NCBI GenBank assembly: GCA_002351535.1
Contig: DEGR01000053.1
Coordinates: 36,920 to 73,561 of the forward strand
Source of the DNA: Lachnospira sp. UBA2821
GTDB lineage: Bacteria > Bacillota > Clostridia > Lachnospirales > Lachnospiraceae
Reading direction: 5' to 3'
Length of the DNA stretch: 36,642 nt
The notes beneath the pieces were generated by a model. It searched no databases and was not told the origin of the DNA. It saw only the letters and a program-made list of their open reading frames with translations. The position numbers were made by a program, and so were the translations under genes. Positions 26,204-34,732 of the stretch are shown piece after piece. How positions within the stretch are numbered: the first letter of the stretch is position 1; every line of letters begins with the position of its first letter.

Positions 26204-26208
26204 CAAAC

Positions 26209-26243
26209 AAAAAAGGACATCAACAGCATGATGTCCCTTTTTT
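26209..26243 (-). terminator. ilvC terminator
   Basis: On the minus strand, GGACATCA (26236-26229) pairs with TGATGTCC (26222-26215) around a 6-base loop, followed by TTTTTT. It lies just after the ilvC stop codon. The other strand also has a T run, so weak bidirectional action is possible. Confidence 0.9.
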
Positions 26244-26255
26244 GAAAGTGATATA

Positions 26256-27281
26256 TTAGTTGTTAACTAACTTATCTTCTTCGTTATTCCAGCTATAAAG
26301 TTTTCTGATTTCCTCTCCAACTTTCTCTGATGGATGCTCTGAAGCTAACTTTCTCATTGCCTTGAAGTGAACCTGACGTCCTGCTGGTGACATATCAAGT
26401 AAGAACTCTTTTGCAAATGTTCCATCCTGAATATCTGAAAGTATTTTCTTCATTGTCTTCTTAGTCTCTTCTGTGATAAGCTTAGGTCCTGTTATATAAT
26501 CACCATACTCTGCTGTATTAGAGATAGAATATCTCATTCCTGCAAATCCTGACTGGTAGATTAAGTCAACGATAAGCTTCATCTCGTGGATACACTCGAA
26601 ATAAGCATTTCTAGGATCGTATCCTGCTTCACATAATGTCTCAAAACCTGCCTGCATTAATGCGCAAACACCACCGCAAAGTACTGCCTGCTCACCAAAG
26701 AGGTCTGTCTCTGTCTCTGTTCTGAATGTTGTCTCAAGAACACCGGCTCTTGCTCCACCGATAGCTAAAGCATATGCAAGTGCTAAATCCTGAGCCTTTC
26801 CTGTAGCATCCTGATGTACAGCTACAAGACAAGGAACACCTTTACCTGCCTGATACTCTGAACGTACTGTATGTCCAGGTCCTTTTGGTGCTACCATAGT
26901 AACATCAACATCCTTAGGTGGTACAATTGTTCCAAAGTGAATATTGAATCCATGAGCGAACATTAACATGTTACCTGGCTCAAGGTTTGGCTCAATATCT
27001 TTTTTATACATATCAGCCTGTAATTCATCATTAATAAGAATCATGATAATATCAGCTCTCTTAGCTGCTTCTGCTGCTGTGTAAACTTCAAATCCCTGTT
27101 TTTCAGCCTTAGCCCATGATTTACTTCCTTCGTAAAGTCCGATGATAACATTACATCCTGACTCTTTTGCATTTAATGCATGAGCATGTCCCTGACTACC
27201 ATATCCGATAACAGCGATAGTCTTTCCATCCAATAACGATAAGTTACAGTCTTCCTGGTAAAAAATCTTTGCTTCTGCCAT
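26256..27281 (-). CDS. ilvC: Ketol-acid reductoisomerase
   Basis: 341 residues, the usual class I length. Rossmann motif GYGSQGHAHA (G26, G28, G31), APKGPGHTVR, the metal-binding DLFGEQAVLCGG and FECIHEMKLIVDLIYQ, and SNTAEYGDY are all present. It converts acetolactate or acetohydroxybutyrate to the dihydroxy acids of the valine/isoleucine pathway. The start at 27281 has GGAGG eight bases upstream; upstream in-frame ATGs lie in the spacer after ilvH and are rejected. It follows ilvH by 116 bases containing an inverted repeat and ends at a clear terminator. Confidence 0.97.
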   Translation of the reverse strand: MAEAKIFYQEDCNLSLLDGKTIAVIGYGSQGHAHALNAKESGCNVIIGLYEGSKSWAKAEKQGFEVYTAAEAAKRADIIMILINDELQADMYKKDIEPNLEPGNMLMFAHGFNIHFGTIVPPKDVDVTMVAPKGPGHTVRSEYQAGKGVPCLVAVHQDATGKAQDLALAYALAIGGARAGVLETTFRTETETDLFGEQAVLCGGVCALMQAGFETLCEAGYDPRNAYFECIHEMKLIVDLIYQSGFAGMRYSISNTAEYGDYITGPKLITEETKKTMKKILSDIQDGTFAKEFLLDMSPAGRQVHFKAMRKLASEHPSEKVGEEIRKLYSWNNEEDKLVNN

Positions 27282-27338
27282 TTTTTTAGCCTCCATAATA
27301 AATATATATTTTGATATTGCCATTAACATATGTATAAT

Positions 27339-27396
27339 CATACCGGCAATGAATCAGCTATTTTTCCTGTGTGTATCAAACACCTCTGCCGGTATG
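27339..27396 (-). repeat. Inverted repeat in the ilvH-ilvC spacer
   Basis: CATACCGGCA at 27339-27348 and its exact complement at 27387-27396 enclose 38 bases. In the transcript this would place a 10-bp GC-rich stem directly after the ilvH stop. There is no T run after it, so it is not a standard terminator; it might set mRNA stability or expression ratio. Confidence 0.5.
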
Positions 27397-27397
27397 C

Positions 27398-27904
27398 TTA
27401 ATCTAACTCTCCGGCAAGCATATCTGCTCTTCCTCTTGTAAGACCTGTAATACCTGTCCTTACAAGTTCTTTTATTTCAAATCCTTCAAGCAACCCAATA
27501 AATGCATCAAGCTTTGCCTGGTTACCTGTTAATTCTATCATCATAGAATCATTAGATACGTCAACTATCTTAGCCCTGAACACATCAGCAACGGCAATAA
27601 CCTGTTGTCTGCTTTCCATACCTACTGCCACTTTGCATAATATAAGTTCCCTGCAGACTGATTCGCCATCTTTTAATACAGTTATCTCTCTCACATCAAC
27701 AAGCTTTGACAACTGATTACGAATCTGTTCTAACACTTCATCTTCACCGCTGACTACTATTGTCATACGCGAAAATCCATTATCCTCAGTCTCGCTTACT
27801 GTAAGACTGTCAATATTATATCCTCTTCTGGCAAACAATCCGGCAACTCTGCTGAGCACACCAAATGTGTTCCTAACCAATATAGATAATACCATCTTCT
27901 TCAT
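27398..27904 (-). CDS. ilvH: Acetolactate synthase regulatory (small) subunit
   Basis: About 168 residues. N-terminal ACT domain MKKMVLSILVRNTFGVLSRV, with AGLFARRGYNIDSLTVSETE, and DVREITVLKDGESVCRELIL, followed by a C-terminal ACT-like domain (KVAVGMESRQQVIAVADVF; FEIKELVRTGITGLTRG). It binds valine and controls the catalytic subunit IlvB, which is not in this window. The start at 27904 is favoured because the predicted transcription start lies near 27936 and the longer GTG-initiated frame at 27931 would have almost no leader. ilvC follows after 116 bases; both are likely from the promoter at 27943-27970. Confidence 0.95.
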   Translation of the reverse strand: MKKMVLSILVRNTFGVLSRVAGLFARRGYNIDSLTVSETEDNGFSRMTIVVSGEDEVLEQIRNQLSKLVDVREITVLKDGESVCRELILCKVAVGMESRQQVIAVADVFRAKIVDVSNDSMMIELTGNQAKLDAFIGLLEGFEIKELVRTGITGLTRGRADMLAGELD

Positions 27905-27942
27905 ATCTACCATGCCTTTCTTTACTGCCACATTTTCTATAT

Positions 27943-27970
27943 ATCATAGCACATTCAGATTTTTTGTCAA
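27943..27970 (-). promoter_or_regulatory. ilvH-ilvC promoter
   Basis: Minus-strand consensus TTGACA (27970-27965), 16-base spacer, TATGAT (27948-27943). The leader to ilvH is about 30 bases, too short for a T-box or leader-peptide attenuator. Confidence 0.75.
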
Positions 27971-27996
27971 CTATGAGAAATACCATATTCCGGCTG

Positions 27997-28236
27997 TCAT
28001 TCAAACTGTACTGTAACAAAAGATGCACTTTCATTTGGTACAATTTTTGTAACCTTTCCTTTAAAAACGGTAAGTCTTTCTGCATATGGAATATTGTTCG
28101 ACATTGCAAGTGCCGGAATAATGGTATAATATACCATCATTCCCTGAAGTGTAAGCAATTGTTCTTCTTCAACTTCAACATCATCTCCAACGTTAAGAAG
28201 TCCTTCTCTTTCCATTTTGAATTCTACTTCTCTCAC
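27997..28236 (-). CDS. Small acidic protein of unknown function
   Basis: 79 residues beginning at GTG, with AAAGGAG seven bases upstream. The protein is acidic at its N-terminal end (GDDVEVEEEQLL) and beta-like in the second half (YAERLTVFKGKVTKIVPN, then SASFVTVQFE), which suggests a small OB- or KOW-like barrel; this is inferred from pattern only. It is the last gene of the DUF3783-CotH run, and it ends before the ilvH promoter. Overlapping frames on either strand are less plausible because they lack a ribosome site. Confidence 0.72.
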   Translation of the reverse strand: MREVEFKMEREGLLNVGDDVEVEEEQLLTLQGMMVYYTIIPALAMSNNIPYAERLTVFKGKVTKIVPNESASFVTVQFE

Positions 28237-28285
28237 TTTTTTTCTCCTTTATACAGATAATTCTAAATATATACTACAATGCAGA

Positions 28286-28486
28286 TTATCTGTAAAGCCA
28301 TGATGCGTGCTGGACAACATTATCTCCATCTTTTTCAAGTTCATCAATTATGAACACCTGATTATCCTCTTTTGTAAACTCGGCAATTGCCTTACTGGCC
28401 TCATCAAAACTTTTATATTTTCCACACACACCTGTTCCATCTGATTTCTCACCATTGTAAATTCCTAATTCAAAATATCTTTCCAT
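28286..28486 (-). CDS. Small protein of unknown function
   Basis: 66 residues (MERYFELGIYNGEKSDGTGV; KSFDEASKAIAEFTKEDNQV; FIIDELEKDGDNVVQHASWLYR), soluble, mixed alpha/beta. It has an AAAGG site 5 bases before the ATG and is 49 bases from the next small gene, 76 from CotH. I do not recognise the family. It is probably part of the same transcript as its neighbours. Confidence 0.7.
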   Translation of the reverse strand: MERYFELGIYNGEKSDGTGVCGKYKSFDEASKAIAEFTKEDNQVFIIDELEKDGDNVVQHASWLYR

Positions 28487-28517
28487 TATAACCTTTACCT
28501 CTTTTCTTTATATTGGC

Positions 28518-28547
28518 ATTGTTCAATCCCATTTATTACTGAACAAT
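28518..28547. repeat. Short inverted repeat between CotH and the 66-residue gene
   Basis: ATTGTTCA at 28518-28525 and TGAACAAT at 28540-28547 can form an 8-bp stem with a 14-base loop. No T run follows on the minus strand, so read-through into the small genes is expected. Confidence 0.4.
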
Positions 28548-28562
28548 AACTTTTCTCTTTTA

Positions 28563-30062
28563 TTATTGTTTATAATAATTATACGACTTCATGATACCTT
28601 CAAAGTATTCCTCAACGGACATATTTGTTGAATCATCACCAAATATTAATTCTCCATCAAGACTGAATTTCTGATGTTCTTTAACTATATTCTGATAACT
28701 CTCATCCGGAACAGAAACCGAATCGTAATTATTTTCAGCCTTCTCATAGACTGCATTAAAGTTATCAATCTTCATCCACTCACCGGTCGCTATCTTCTCA
28801 AGTTCATCTTTGTACTCACTAATCAGACAGCCGCCTTCTAATATAGTCTTTTTTATAAGCGGATTACTCTGTTTGCTGCCATTACCCTCAGCATTCTCCG
28901 AAAAAGGGGAAGTCTCTGTCATACCTGTCATCTCAGGATTCCATGATTTAGTAATTCCAAGACATCTGTCATAATCATAAGGAATAAAATATGCTTTTCC
29001 TTCAGGAGTAAAATATACATAATGATTATTATAATTATTTCTAAAATCATCAGGGTTTCCTGTGAAGTAGCTCACCGCACAGAACTTAATCCAATTATCC
29101 TTGTCGATTACACTAAGTATATCATCCTCTGTTGAAGCATCATTATTAATTACGTCTAAAAGTTTTTCGAGTTTTTCATTTTTAGATTTCGACTTATTTG
29201 TCTTAAGGTCAAGGTTAAACTCTTCACCCTCTTCATTATCACTGCATCCATAAGTCATGACTTTTGTATAATTGGCAGGAGCATATGTCCATTTAGCCTT
29301 ATACAAATCCCCGCCTCTGTCATCTTTTGAGAAATTTCTGTTCACAAATATCTTGTCAACCGGTTCATTAATAAGGAAAACTCCATAATTAGTATCTTTA
29401 TTACATAACTGTGCAATATTGCTTCTAGGCGCCGGAACACCATTATCCCTGAACATCTCATAACTATAATACTGTCTTACAAATGTCTGGTCTTCATTCT
29501 TATTTGCTTTAAGCTCAAGCTTTTTTAATCCGGCAAATCTTCTGTTTTTTCTCTTTGTTCTCTCTTTCTTTGAACTCCATTTCATAACGTCTTTTCCGTA
29601 GTAATCTTTATTATCAAATGTCTCATCAAAAGAGAATTTAAGATTAATCAGATTATATATTTTTCCCGACTGAAGATTATAAAAATCAGTTCTTGAAGTA
29701 TTTCCCTTCATTCGTACACCTACATCTTTAACAGTATACTCTTTATCATCTATTATAAATGTAACTTTATCGGCTTTCCTGTATATGGGTGATTTTGAAT
29801 GTGACTTTGAATACTCATTATAATCTTCCTGAATTTTGGCAATTTCTTCATCCGACATATCCATCTTAATTGTAATCTTAGAATCAATATCGAAGAGCTT
29901 ATCATATATTTCGTCCTGTTCTTTATCAGAAAGGGCAACTATCTCATCAGTATCTGCTTTTTTATCATTCGTTTTTGATTTGCCACATCCGGCATTAAAT
30001 GCAATTGTTGTAATAATTCCTGCCAGTATAACTGACATGGCAATCTTTCTGTTTTTTCCCAT
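28563..30062 (-). CDS. CotH-kinase-family lipoprotein
   Basis: 499 residues. A signal peptide with a lipoprotein-type cleavage site (IAFNAGC, C26) suggests attachment to the outer face of the membrane; the residue three before the cysteine is Asn rather than the usual Leu. The CotH domain (about 75-480) shows VGVRMKGNTSR, LKLELKANKNEDQTFVRQY, APRSNIAQLC, FCAVSYFTGNPDDFRNNYN and FIPYDYDRCLG; the last is the family's likely metal-binding aspartate motif. CotH proteins from spore formers are atypical secreted protein kinases. The substrate here is unknown. GGAGG precedes the ATG by 6 bases and DUF3783 is 27 bases upstream. Confidence 0.88.
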   Translation of the reverse strand: MGKNRKIAMSVILAGIITTIAFNAGCGKSKTNDKKADTDEIVALSDKEQDEIYDKLFDIDSKITIKMDMSDEEIAKIQEDYNEYSKSHSKSPIYRKADKVTFIIDDKEYTVKDVGVRMKGNTSRTDFYNLQSGKIYNLINLKFSFDETFDNKDYYGKDVMKWSSKKERTKRKNRRFAGLKKLELKANKNEDQTFVRQYYSYEMFRDNGVPAPRSNIAQLCNKDTNYGVFLINEPVDKIFVNRNFSKDDRGGDLYKAKWTYAPANYTKVMTYGCSDNEEGEEFNLDLKTNKSKSKNEKLEKLLDVINNDASTEDDILSVIDKDNWIKFCAVSYFTGNPDDFRNNYNNHYVYFTPEGKAYFIPYDYDRCLGITKSWNPEMTGMTETSPFSENAEGNGSKQSNPLIKKTILEGGCLISEYKDELEKIATGEWMKIDNFNAVYEKAENNYDSVSVPDESYQNIVKEHQKFSLDGELIFGDDSTNMSVEEYFEGIMKSYNYYKQ

Positions 30063-30089
30063 AAGCAGCCTCCATATTTTTTTATATTT

Positions 30090-30473
30090 TTATCTCTTTA
30101 ACCTGCTTCTTCTTTTTATTTCCCTGTATTCATTATCCACTTCATGAAACAGTCTCGCACTTGTCCAATGAATATTAGTCTCCGTTACGACTGCTTTATG
30201 ATATGCAAGCTTTCCTGTTGTATCAGTGAGAAGTTTGAACACCTGTGCATATTCCTCTTTATCAACACCTCCAACAACTATCATTCTGCCCGGAATGCTT
30301 AAGCCCTGCTCATGTTCCTTTTCTTCAGACAATTCACCTGTAAGTTCACCTATTTTATAACCGTACTTTTCTTCAGGTACAGGCTTTATCCCGAACCCTT
30401 TATCCGAAAAAGCTTTATCAAGCTGTTCATTCTGAAATCTGTTAAGTCCATATGTTAATAATACCTTGCCCAT
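30090..30473 (-). CDS. DUF3783 family protein
   Basis: 127 residues, soluble, basic at the C-terminus (IKRRSRLKR). The segment MIVVGGVDKEEYAQVFKLL followed by KAVVTETNIHWTSARLFHEV matches the DUF3783 pattern (KAvlTETNxxW). The function is unknown. GAGAGG precedes the ATG by 6 bases. It is the first gene after the promoter at 30516-30544 and leads into CotH. Confidence 0.8.
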   Translation of the reverse strand: MGKVLLTYGLNRFQNEQLDKAFSDKGFGIKPVPEEKYGYKIGELTGELSEEKEHEQGLSIPGRMIVVGGVDKEEYAQVFKLLTDTTGKLAYHKAVVTETNIHWTSARLFHEVDNEYREIKRRSRLKR

Positions 30474-30515
30474 TACTTACCTCTCTTTCATTTTCTAAAT
30501 GCTTTCTAACATCTG

Positions 30516-30544
30516 ATTATACAACAACTGCATAATTTATTCAA
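30516..30544 (-). promoter_or_regulatory. Promoter of the DUF3783-CotH operon
   Basis: Minus-strand TTGAAT (30544-30539), 17 bases, TATAAT (30521-30516). It is divergent from the glycosyltransferase promoter, and the two -35 boxes are only 12 bases apart, so a regulator could affect both. Confidence 0.7.
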
Positions 30545-30556
30545 CACAATATCTTC

Positions 30557-30585
30557 TTTACACTTTTTGCATATTATAGTAAAAT
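30557..30585 (+). promoter_or_regulatory. Promoter of the GtrB/GtrA-YfhO operon
   Basis: TTTACA (30557-30562), 17 bases, TAAAAT (30580-30585). Transcription should begin near 30592, only about 9 bases before the first in-frame ATG at 30601. Confidence 0.6.
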
Positions 30586-30600
30586 TATGTAGTTATTCAA

Positions 30601-31647
30601 ATGCTTAAGATGGGAGTGATATATACGAAAAAAGTAGACATCGTTGTACCATGTTACAACGAAGAAGATGTTTTAGAAATGTACTATACTGAAACCCAGA
30701 AAGTTGTCAGTAATATATCAGGTTATGCATTTAATTATATTTTTGTGGATGATGGAAGCCGTGATAAAACCTACCTCATATTACATGCTTTATCCGAACA
30801 GAATGACAATGTAAAATATATATCCTTTTCAAGAAATTTTGGAAAAGAAGCCGCTATGTATGCCGGATTTTATTATTCTACAGGTGATTATGTTATAGTA
30901 ATGGATGCCGATTTACAACATCCCCCTTCTCTTATAACTGAAATGATTAATAAAATTGAAGAGGGACATGACTGTTGTGCTGCAAGGCGTACAGACCGCA
31001 AGGGTGAATCACCCGTGAGAAGTCTTTTCTCAAAAAGTTTCTACAAACTCAGTAACCGCATAACTTCGGTTAAGCTTGTACGCGGTGTTGTTGACTATAG
31101 AATAATGTCACGTCAGATGATAGATGCAATTCTTTCCATGACTGAACACCAGCGTTTCTCAAAGGGGATATTCTCCTGGGTCGGCTTTGATACTGTGTGG
31201 ATTCCTTATGAAAATGTAGAACGCCCCGTAGGACACAGTAAATGGAGTTTCTGGGGATTATTCAAATATGCTATTGATGGCATAACTGCATTTTCCATCA
31301 CTCCGCTGAGAATGGTTACGGGATTCGGTTTTTTAATATCATTATTTGCATTTTTTTATATTGTAATAACAATTATACAGACTGTTATATACGGCATAGA
31401 TGTTCCGGGATATGTAACGACACTTTCAGCAGTACTTTTTCTGGGTGGAATACTAGAATTCTCGATTGGAGTTATAGGTGAATATATCGGTCATATTTAT
31501 ATTGAATCCAAAAACAGGCCTATATTTATATTGAAAGAAACCAATATACACCTGACAGAATATCATGATAAACATTTCAAAAAAATATCAACATCTTTTG
31601 AAGATTATGAAAATGAATCTCAAAAGCAGAATGGAGGATTAAATTGA
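30601..31647 (+). CDS. GtrB/CsbB-like polyprenyl-phosphate glycosyltransferase (GT2)
   Basis: 348 residues. The GT-A domain (about 10-230) has VDIVVPCYNEE, FVDDGSRD, the DxD-type VMDADLQHPP (D102, D104), RKGESPVRS and KGIFSWVGFD; two C-terminal helices (about 262-295 and 300-325) match the DPM1/GtrB class. It should transfer a sugar from a nucleotide donor to undecaprenyl phosphate on the inner membrane face. The start is uncertain: ATG at 30601 or 30610 lacks a ribosome site, while a GGGAG at 30612 points to a start near 30625, where only ACG is in frame and homologues would begin (KKVDIVVP). Its stop overlaps the next start (TTGA). Confidence 0.92.
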   Translation: MLKMGVIYTKKVDIVVPCYNEEDVLEMYYTETQKVVSNISGYAFNYIFVDDGSRDKTYLILHALSEQNDNVKYISFSRNFGKEAAMYAGFYYSTGDYVIVMDADLQHPPSLITEMINKIEEGHDCCAARRTDRKGESPVRSLFSKSFYKLSNRITSVKLVRGVVDYRIMSRQMIDAILSMTEHQRFSKGIFSWVGFDTVWIPYENVERPVGHSKWSFWGLFKYAIDGITAFSITPLRMVTGFGFLISLFAFFYIVITIIQTVIYGIDVPGYVTTLSAVLFLGGILEFSIGVIGEYIGHIYIESKNRPIFILKETNIHLTEYHDKHFKKISTSFEDYENESQKQNGGLN

Positions 31648-34631
31648 ACAAAATAAAAAAACTGCTCCTTAATAAGGAAACTGTTTCATATCTTATTTTT
31701 GGAGTACTTACAACTATAATAGATATAGTAAGCTATATTATTTTTTCAAAAATATTTGGCATTAACTATCTTCTCGCAAATATAATGTCATGGACAATTG
31801 CCGTTATTTTTGCATTCATAACAAACAAAATATATGTATTTGGCAGTAAAAATTATTCAGCAAGGACACTTCTCGATGAAATACCTTCATTTGTAAGTGC
31901 CAGACTCATAACACTTATATTCAGCTTAGTATTTATCTACATGTGTGTTGTATTATTCGGAATAAACGATGTTGTTTCCAAAATAGCATCCAATGTATTC
32001 GTTGTAATACTTAATTACATACTAAGTAAATTCTTTATATTCAAAGAAAACAAGCAAAGAAAGACATTTTGGGAATATATAAAATATAATGCTGTCTATA
32101 TCGTGGCCTTCATTATACCAGTGGTAATTATGATAATTATTTACCATGCAAGGAAAATTTTTCCATTTGGCGACGAAATGTATTTGCGAAGCGACTGTTA
32201 TCATCAGTATGCCCCTTTCCACCGCGAATTATACAATAAGCTTGTTAATGGCGGCAGTCTCACATATTCATGGAATATAGGAATGGGCGTTAATTTCTCA
32301 GCTTTATATGCATATTATCTTGCATCACCAATTAACTGGTTTATTGCCATATTCCCTGAGAAATATATTATAGAAGTAATGAATGCGCTCATAATTATAA
32401 AAGCAGGGTTATGCAGCAGTACTTTTTCTTATTATATATCCAAGAAGTTCAAAAGCAGAAGCCTTACTATTTCAGCATTTGCTGTTTTCTACGCACTTTC
32501 ATCTTATTTTGCAGCATTCAGTTGGAACGTAATGTGGCTGGACTGTCTTGTACTTCTTCCACTCGTAGTACTTGGACTCGAAAGACTTGTTAAAGAGAAT
32601 AAATGTTTCTTATACTGTATCTCGCTTGGACTTACCATTATTTCTAACTACTATATCGGCATAATGGTATGTATATTCTGCGTATTATATTATATAGTAC
32701 TTATTTACAGCGACCATAACAAAAAAAATCTCAAATACTGGCTTGAAAGAATATTAAACTTTGGCATATATTCACTAATAGCCGGTGGACTTGCCGCAGC
32801 AGTATTCTTCCCTGCATTTTATGCATTAAAATCTACTGCTTCCGGAGATTTTAATTTTCCTGAAACATGGCAGAATTACTTCTCTGTACTTGACATGATT
32901 TCACGTTCACTGATAAATGTAGATGCATCGATATTCTCAGCACATGACCCTAACCTCTACTGTACAGTTGCGGTGTTCATACTGCTTCCAATGTATTGCA
33001 TGTGTCCAAAAATTAACTTTAAGCAAAAAGTTTCAAAAGTGCTGTTAGTTATATTTTTCCTTATTAGTTTTAACACAAATGTTCCTAACTACATATGGCA
33101 TGGATTCCATTTTCCTAACAGTCTTCCATGCCGTGAGTCATTTATATATATTTTCCTTATACTCACAATGTGTTATGAAGCATTCATACATCTCAAATCA
33201 TTTACAATCAAACAGATTATGGGTAGTGTTGCCGGTGCAGTTGCATTAATTCTTATTATAGAAAAAATGTACGTTGGAGACGAATATAATTTCCAGATTA
33301 TTTACTTAAGTCTTATATTTATTCTCTTCTATACTATTGCATTTATGTTATACCGAAGTGATAATTACAGACGTTTTGTTGTTGTTATACTTATTCTTCT
33401 GCTTACATCAACAGAGGCATATACAAACCTCGACAAAACAGGAATCAGCACAACTTCACGTTCTTATTATGTAGATGATAATAAAGACATCGATGAAGTA
33501 TTAGATACTCTTGCAACCAATGACAAAGGATTTTACCGTGTTGAAAAATACGAACGACACACAAAAAATGATGCAGCATGGAATAATTATATGGGAACTT
33601 CAACATTCTCATCAACAGCCAGTGCAAACCTTTCAGAATTCTATGGTCAGCTTGGTCTTGAGGAATCAACAAATGCATATGCATATTACGGTCATACACC
33701 TTTAACAGAAGCATTATTCTCCATCAAATATGTACTTAGCAATTCTTATCTTGAGGATAATGATTTTATCCAGCTTGCTGCTGCATCAGGAAATATATAT
33801 GCTTACGAAAACCTATATACTCTTCCACTGGGATATATAATCAATTCTGATGTTGAAGATAATTGGGATTACGATACTACCGATCCATTTGCAGTTCAAA
33901 ACAGTTTTGTTGCAAATGTACTTGAAAACGATGAGAATGCTCCTTTTCTTTATACAAGACTTGAAGTAAACAGTGACGGTTCTGATGCCGAAGTAACTGC
34001 AACAGAAAAAACACACCTGTTCATATATGTTACAACTTCACTCGACCAGATAGATGTAGAAATAAAAGATGAAAGTGGAAACAGTCTTTCCATGAATACT
34101 TATTCAGATATGACTCATCCTCACACAATCGACCTTGGTATGATTGATGAGGGATGTACAGTATATGTAACACCAAATGATGAGAAAGTAACTTCTCTTC
34201 AGCTATATGCCTATTCGTTTGATAAATCCGTGTTTGAGGACGTATATAATAAGCTTAATTCACAGCCATTTGAACTTACAAAACGTGAAGACACATACGT
34301 TAAAGGAACAGTTGATGCCAATGACAAAGGCACACTTGTTATGTCAATACCATATGACCAGGGCTGGACAGCTTATATTGACGGCAGAAAAACAGATACT
34401 ACCTCACTTAAAGGTGCTCTGCTTGCCATAGATGTTCCACAGGGAAAACATACGATAGAACTTGAATATACACCTGCAGGACTTCATGTTGGAATAGCTC
34501 TTACATCGCTGAGTTTACTTACATTTATATGTCTTATAATTGTTGATGTTAAAAAGAACAAACGCGAAAAAGAAAAAGCCCTTTCAAAGACAGATTCAGA
34601 AATGTCTGATAATACTGAAAAAACAGAATAA
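31644..34631 (+). CDS. GtrA-YfhO fusion membrane glycosylation protein
   Basis: 995 residues. Residues 12-135 form a four-helix GtrA/GtcA domain (VSYLIFGVLTTIIDIVSYI, FAFITNKIYVFGS, ILNYILSKFFIF). Residues 150-980 are a YfhO protein: GDEMYLRSDCYHQYAPFHRE, SYYIGIMVCIF, multiple helices, then a beta-rich exterior part (about 580-950) with DQGWTAYIDGRKTD, GKHTIELEYTPAG and a last helix. In Bacillus CsbB-GtcA-YfhO, CsbB makes undecaprenyl-P-sugar, GtcA is thought to flip it and YfhO to transfer it to lipoteichoic acid. Here flippase and transferase are joined and lie directly after the CsbB-like gene (TTG start, GGAGG six bases upstream). The acceptor is unknown. Confidence 0.88.
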   Translation: MNKIKKLLLNKETVSYLIFGVLTTIIDIVSYIIFSKIFGINYLLANIMSWTIAVIFAFITNKIYVFGSKNYSARTLLDEIPSFVSARLITLIFSLVFIYMCVVLFGINDVVSKIASNVFVVILNYILSKFFIFKENKQRKTFWEYIKYNAVYIVAFIIPVVIMIIIYHARKIFPFGDEMYLRSDCYHQYAPFHRELYNKLVNGGSLTYSWNIGMGVNFSALYAYYLASPINWFIAIFPEKYIIEVMNALIIIKAGLCSSTFSYYISKKFKSRSLTISAFAVFYALSSYFAAFSWNVMWLDCLVLLPLVVLGLERLVKENKCFLYCISLGLTIISNYYIGIMVCIFCVLYYIVLIYSDHNKKNLKYWLERILNFGIYSLIAGGLAAAVFFPAFYALKSTASGDFNFPETWQNYFSVLDMISRSLINVDASIFSAHDPNLYCTVAVFILLPMYCMCPKINFKQKVSKVLLVIFFLISFNTNVPNYIWHGFHFPNSLPCRESFIYIFLILTMCYEAFIHLKSFTIKQIMGSVAGAVALILIIEKMYVGDEYNFQIIYLSLIFILFYTIAFMLYRSDNYRRFVVVILILLLTSTEAYTNLDKTGISTTSRSYYVDDNKDIDEVLDTLATNDKGFYRVEKYERHTKNDAAWNNYMGTSTFSSTASANLSEFYGQLGLEESTNAYAYYGHTPLTEALFSIKYVLSNSYLEDNDFIQLAAASGNIYAYENLYTLPLGYIINSDVEDNWDYDTTDPFAVQNSFVANVLENDENAPFLYTRLEVNSDGSDAEVTATEKTHLFIYVTTSLDQIDVEIKDESGNSLSMNTYSDMTHPHTIDLGMIDEGCTVYVTPNDEKVTSLQLYAYSFDKSVFEDVYNKLNSQPFELTKREDTYVKGTVDANDKGTLVMSIPYDQGWTAYIDGRKTDTTSLKGALLAIDVPQGKHTIELEYTPAGLHVGIALTSLSLLTFICLIIVDVKKNKREKEKALSKTDSEMSDNTEKTE

Positions 34632-34652
34632 ATAAAATATAAGCTTATACGG

Positions 34653-34705
34653 AAATGAGCCATCCGATGATATTACCAAATATCATCGGATGGCTCATTT
34701 TTATT
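34653..34705. terminator. Strong bidirectional terminator
   Basis: A perfect inverted repeat of at least 20 bp (34653-34672 with 34681-34700), extendable to 22 bp with a 4-base loop, and A/T runs on both sides. It separates the convergent YfhO (plus) and Na/Pi (minus) genes. Confidence 0.95.
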
Positions 34706-34732
34706 TATATACAACCTGTTATGTTATACCAA

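Noticed and set aside
27282..27341. Twenty-residue N-terminal extension of IlvC
   Set aside because: The GGAGG before ATG 27281 and the normal family N-terminus show that the shorter form is right.
27905..27996. Possible T-box or attenuator before ilvH
   Set aside because: A consensus promoter at 27943-27970 leaves a leader of about 30 bases, with no room for a T-box or leader peptide.
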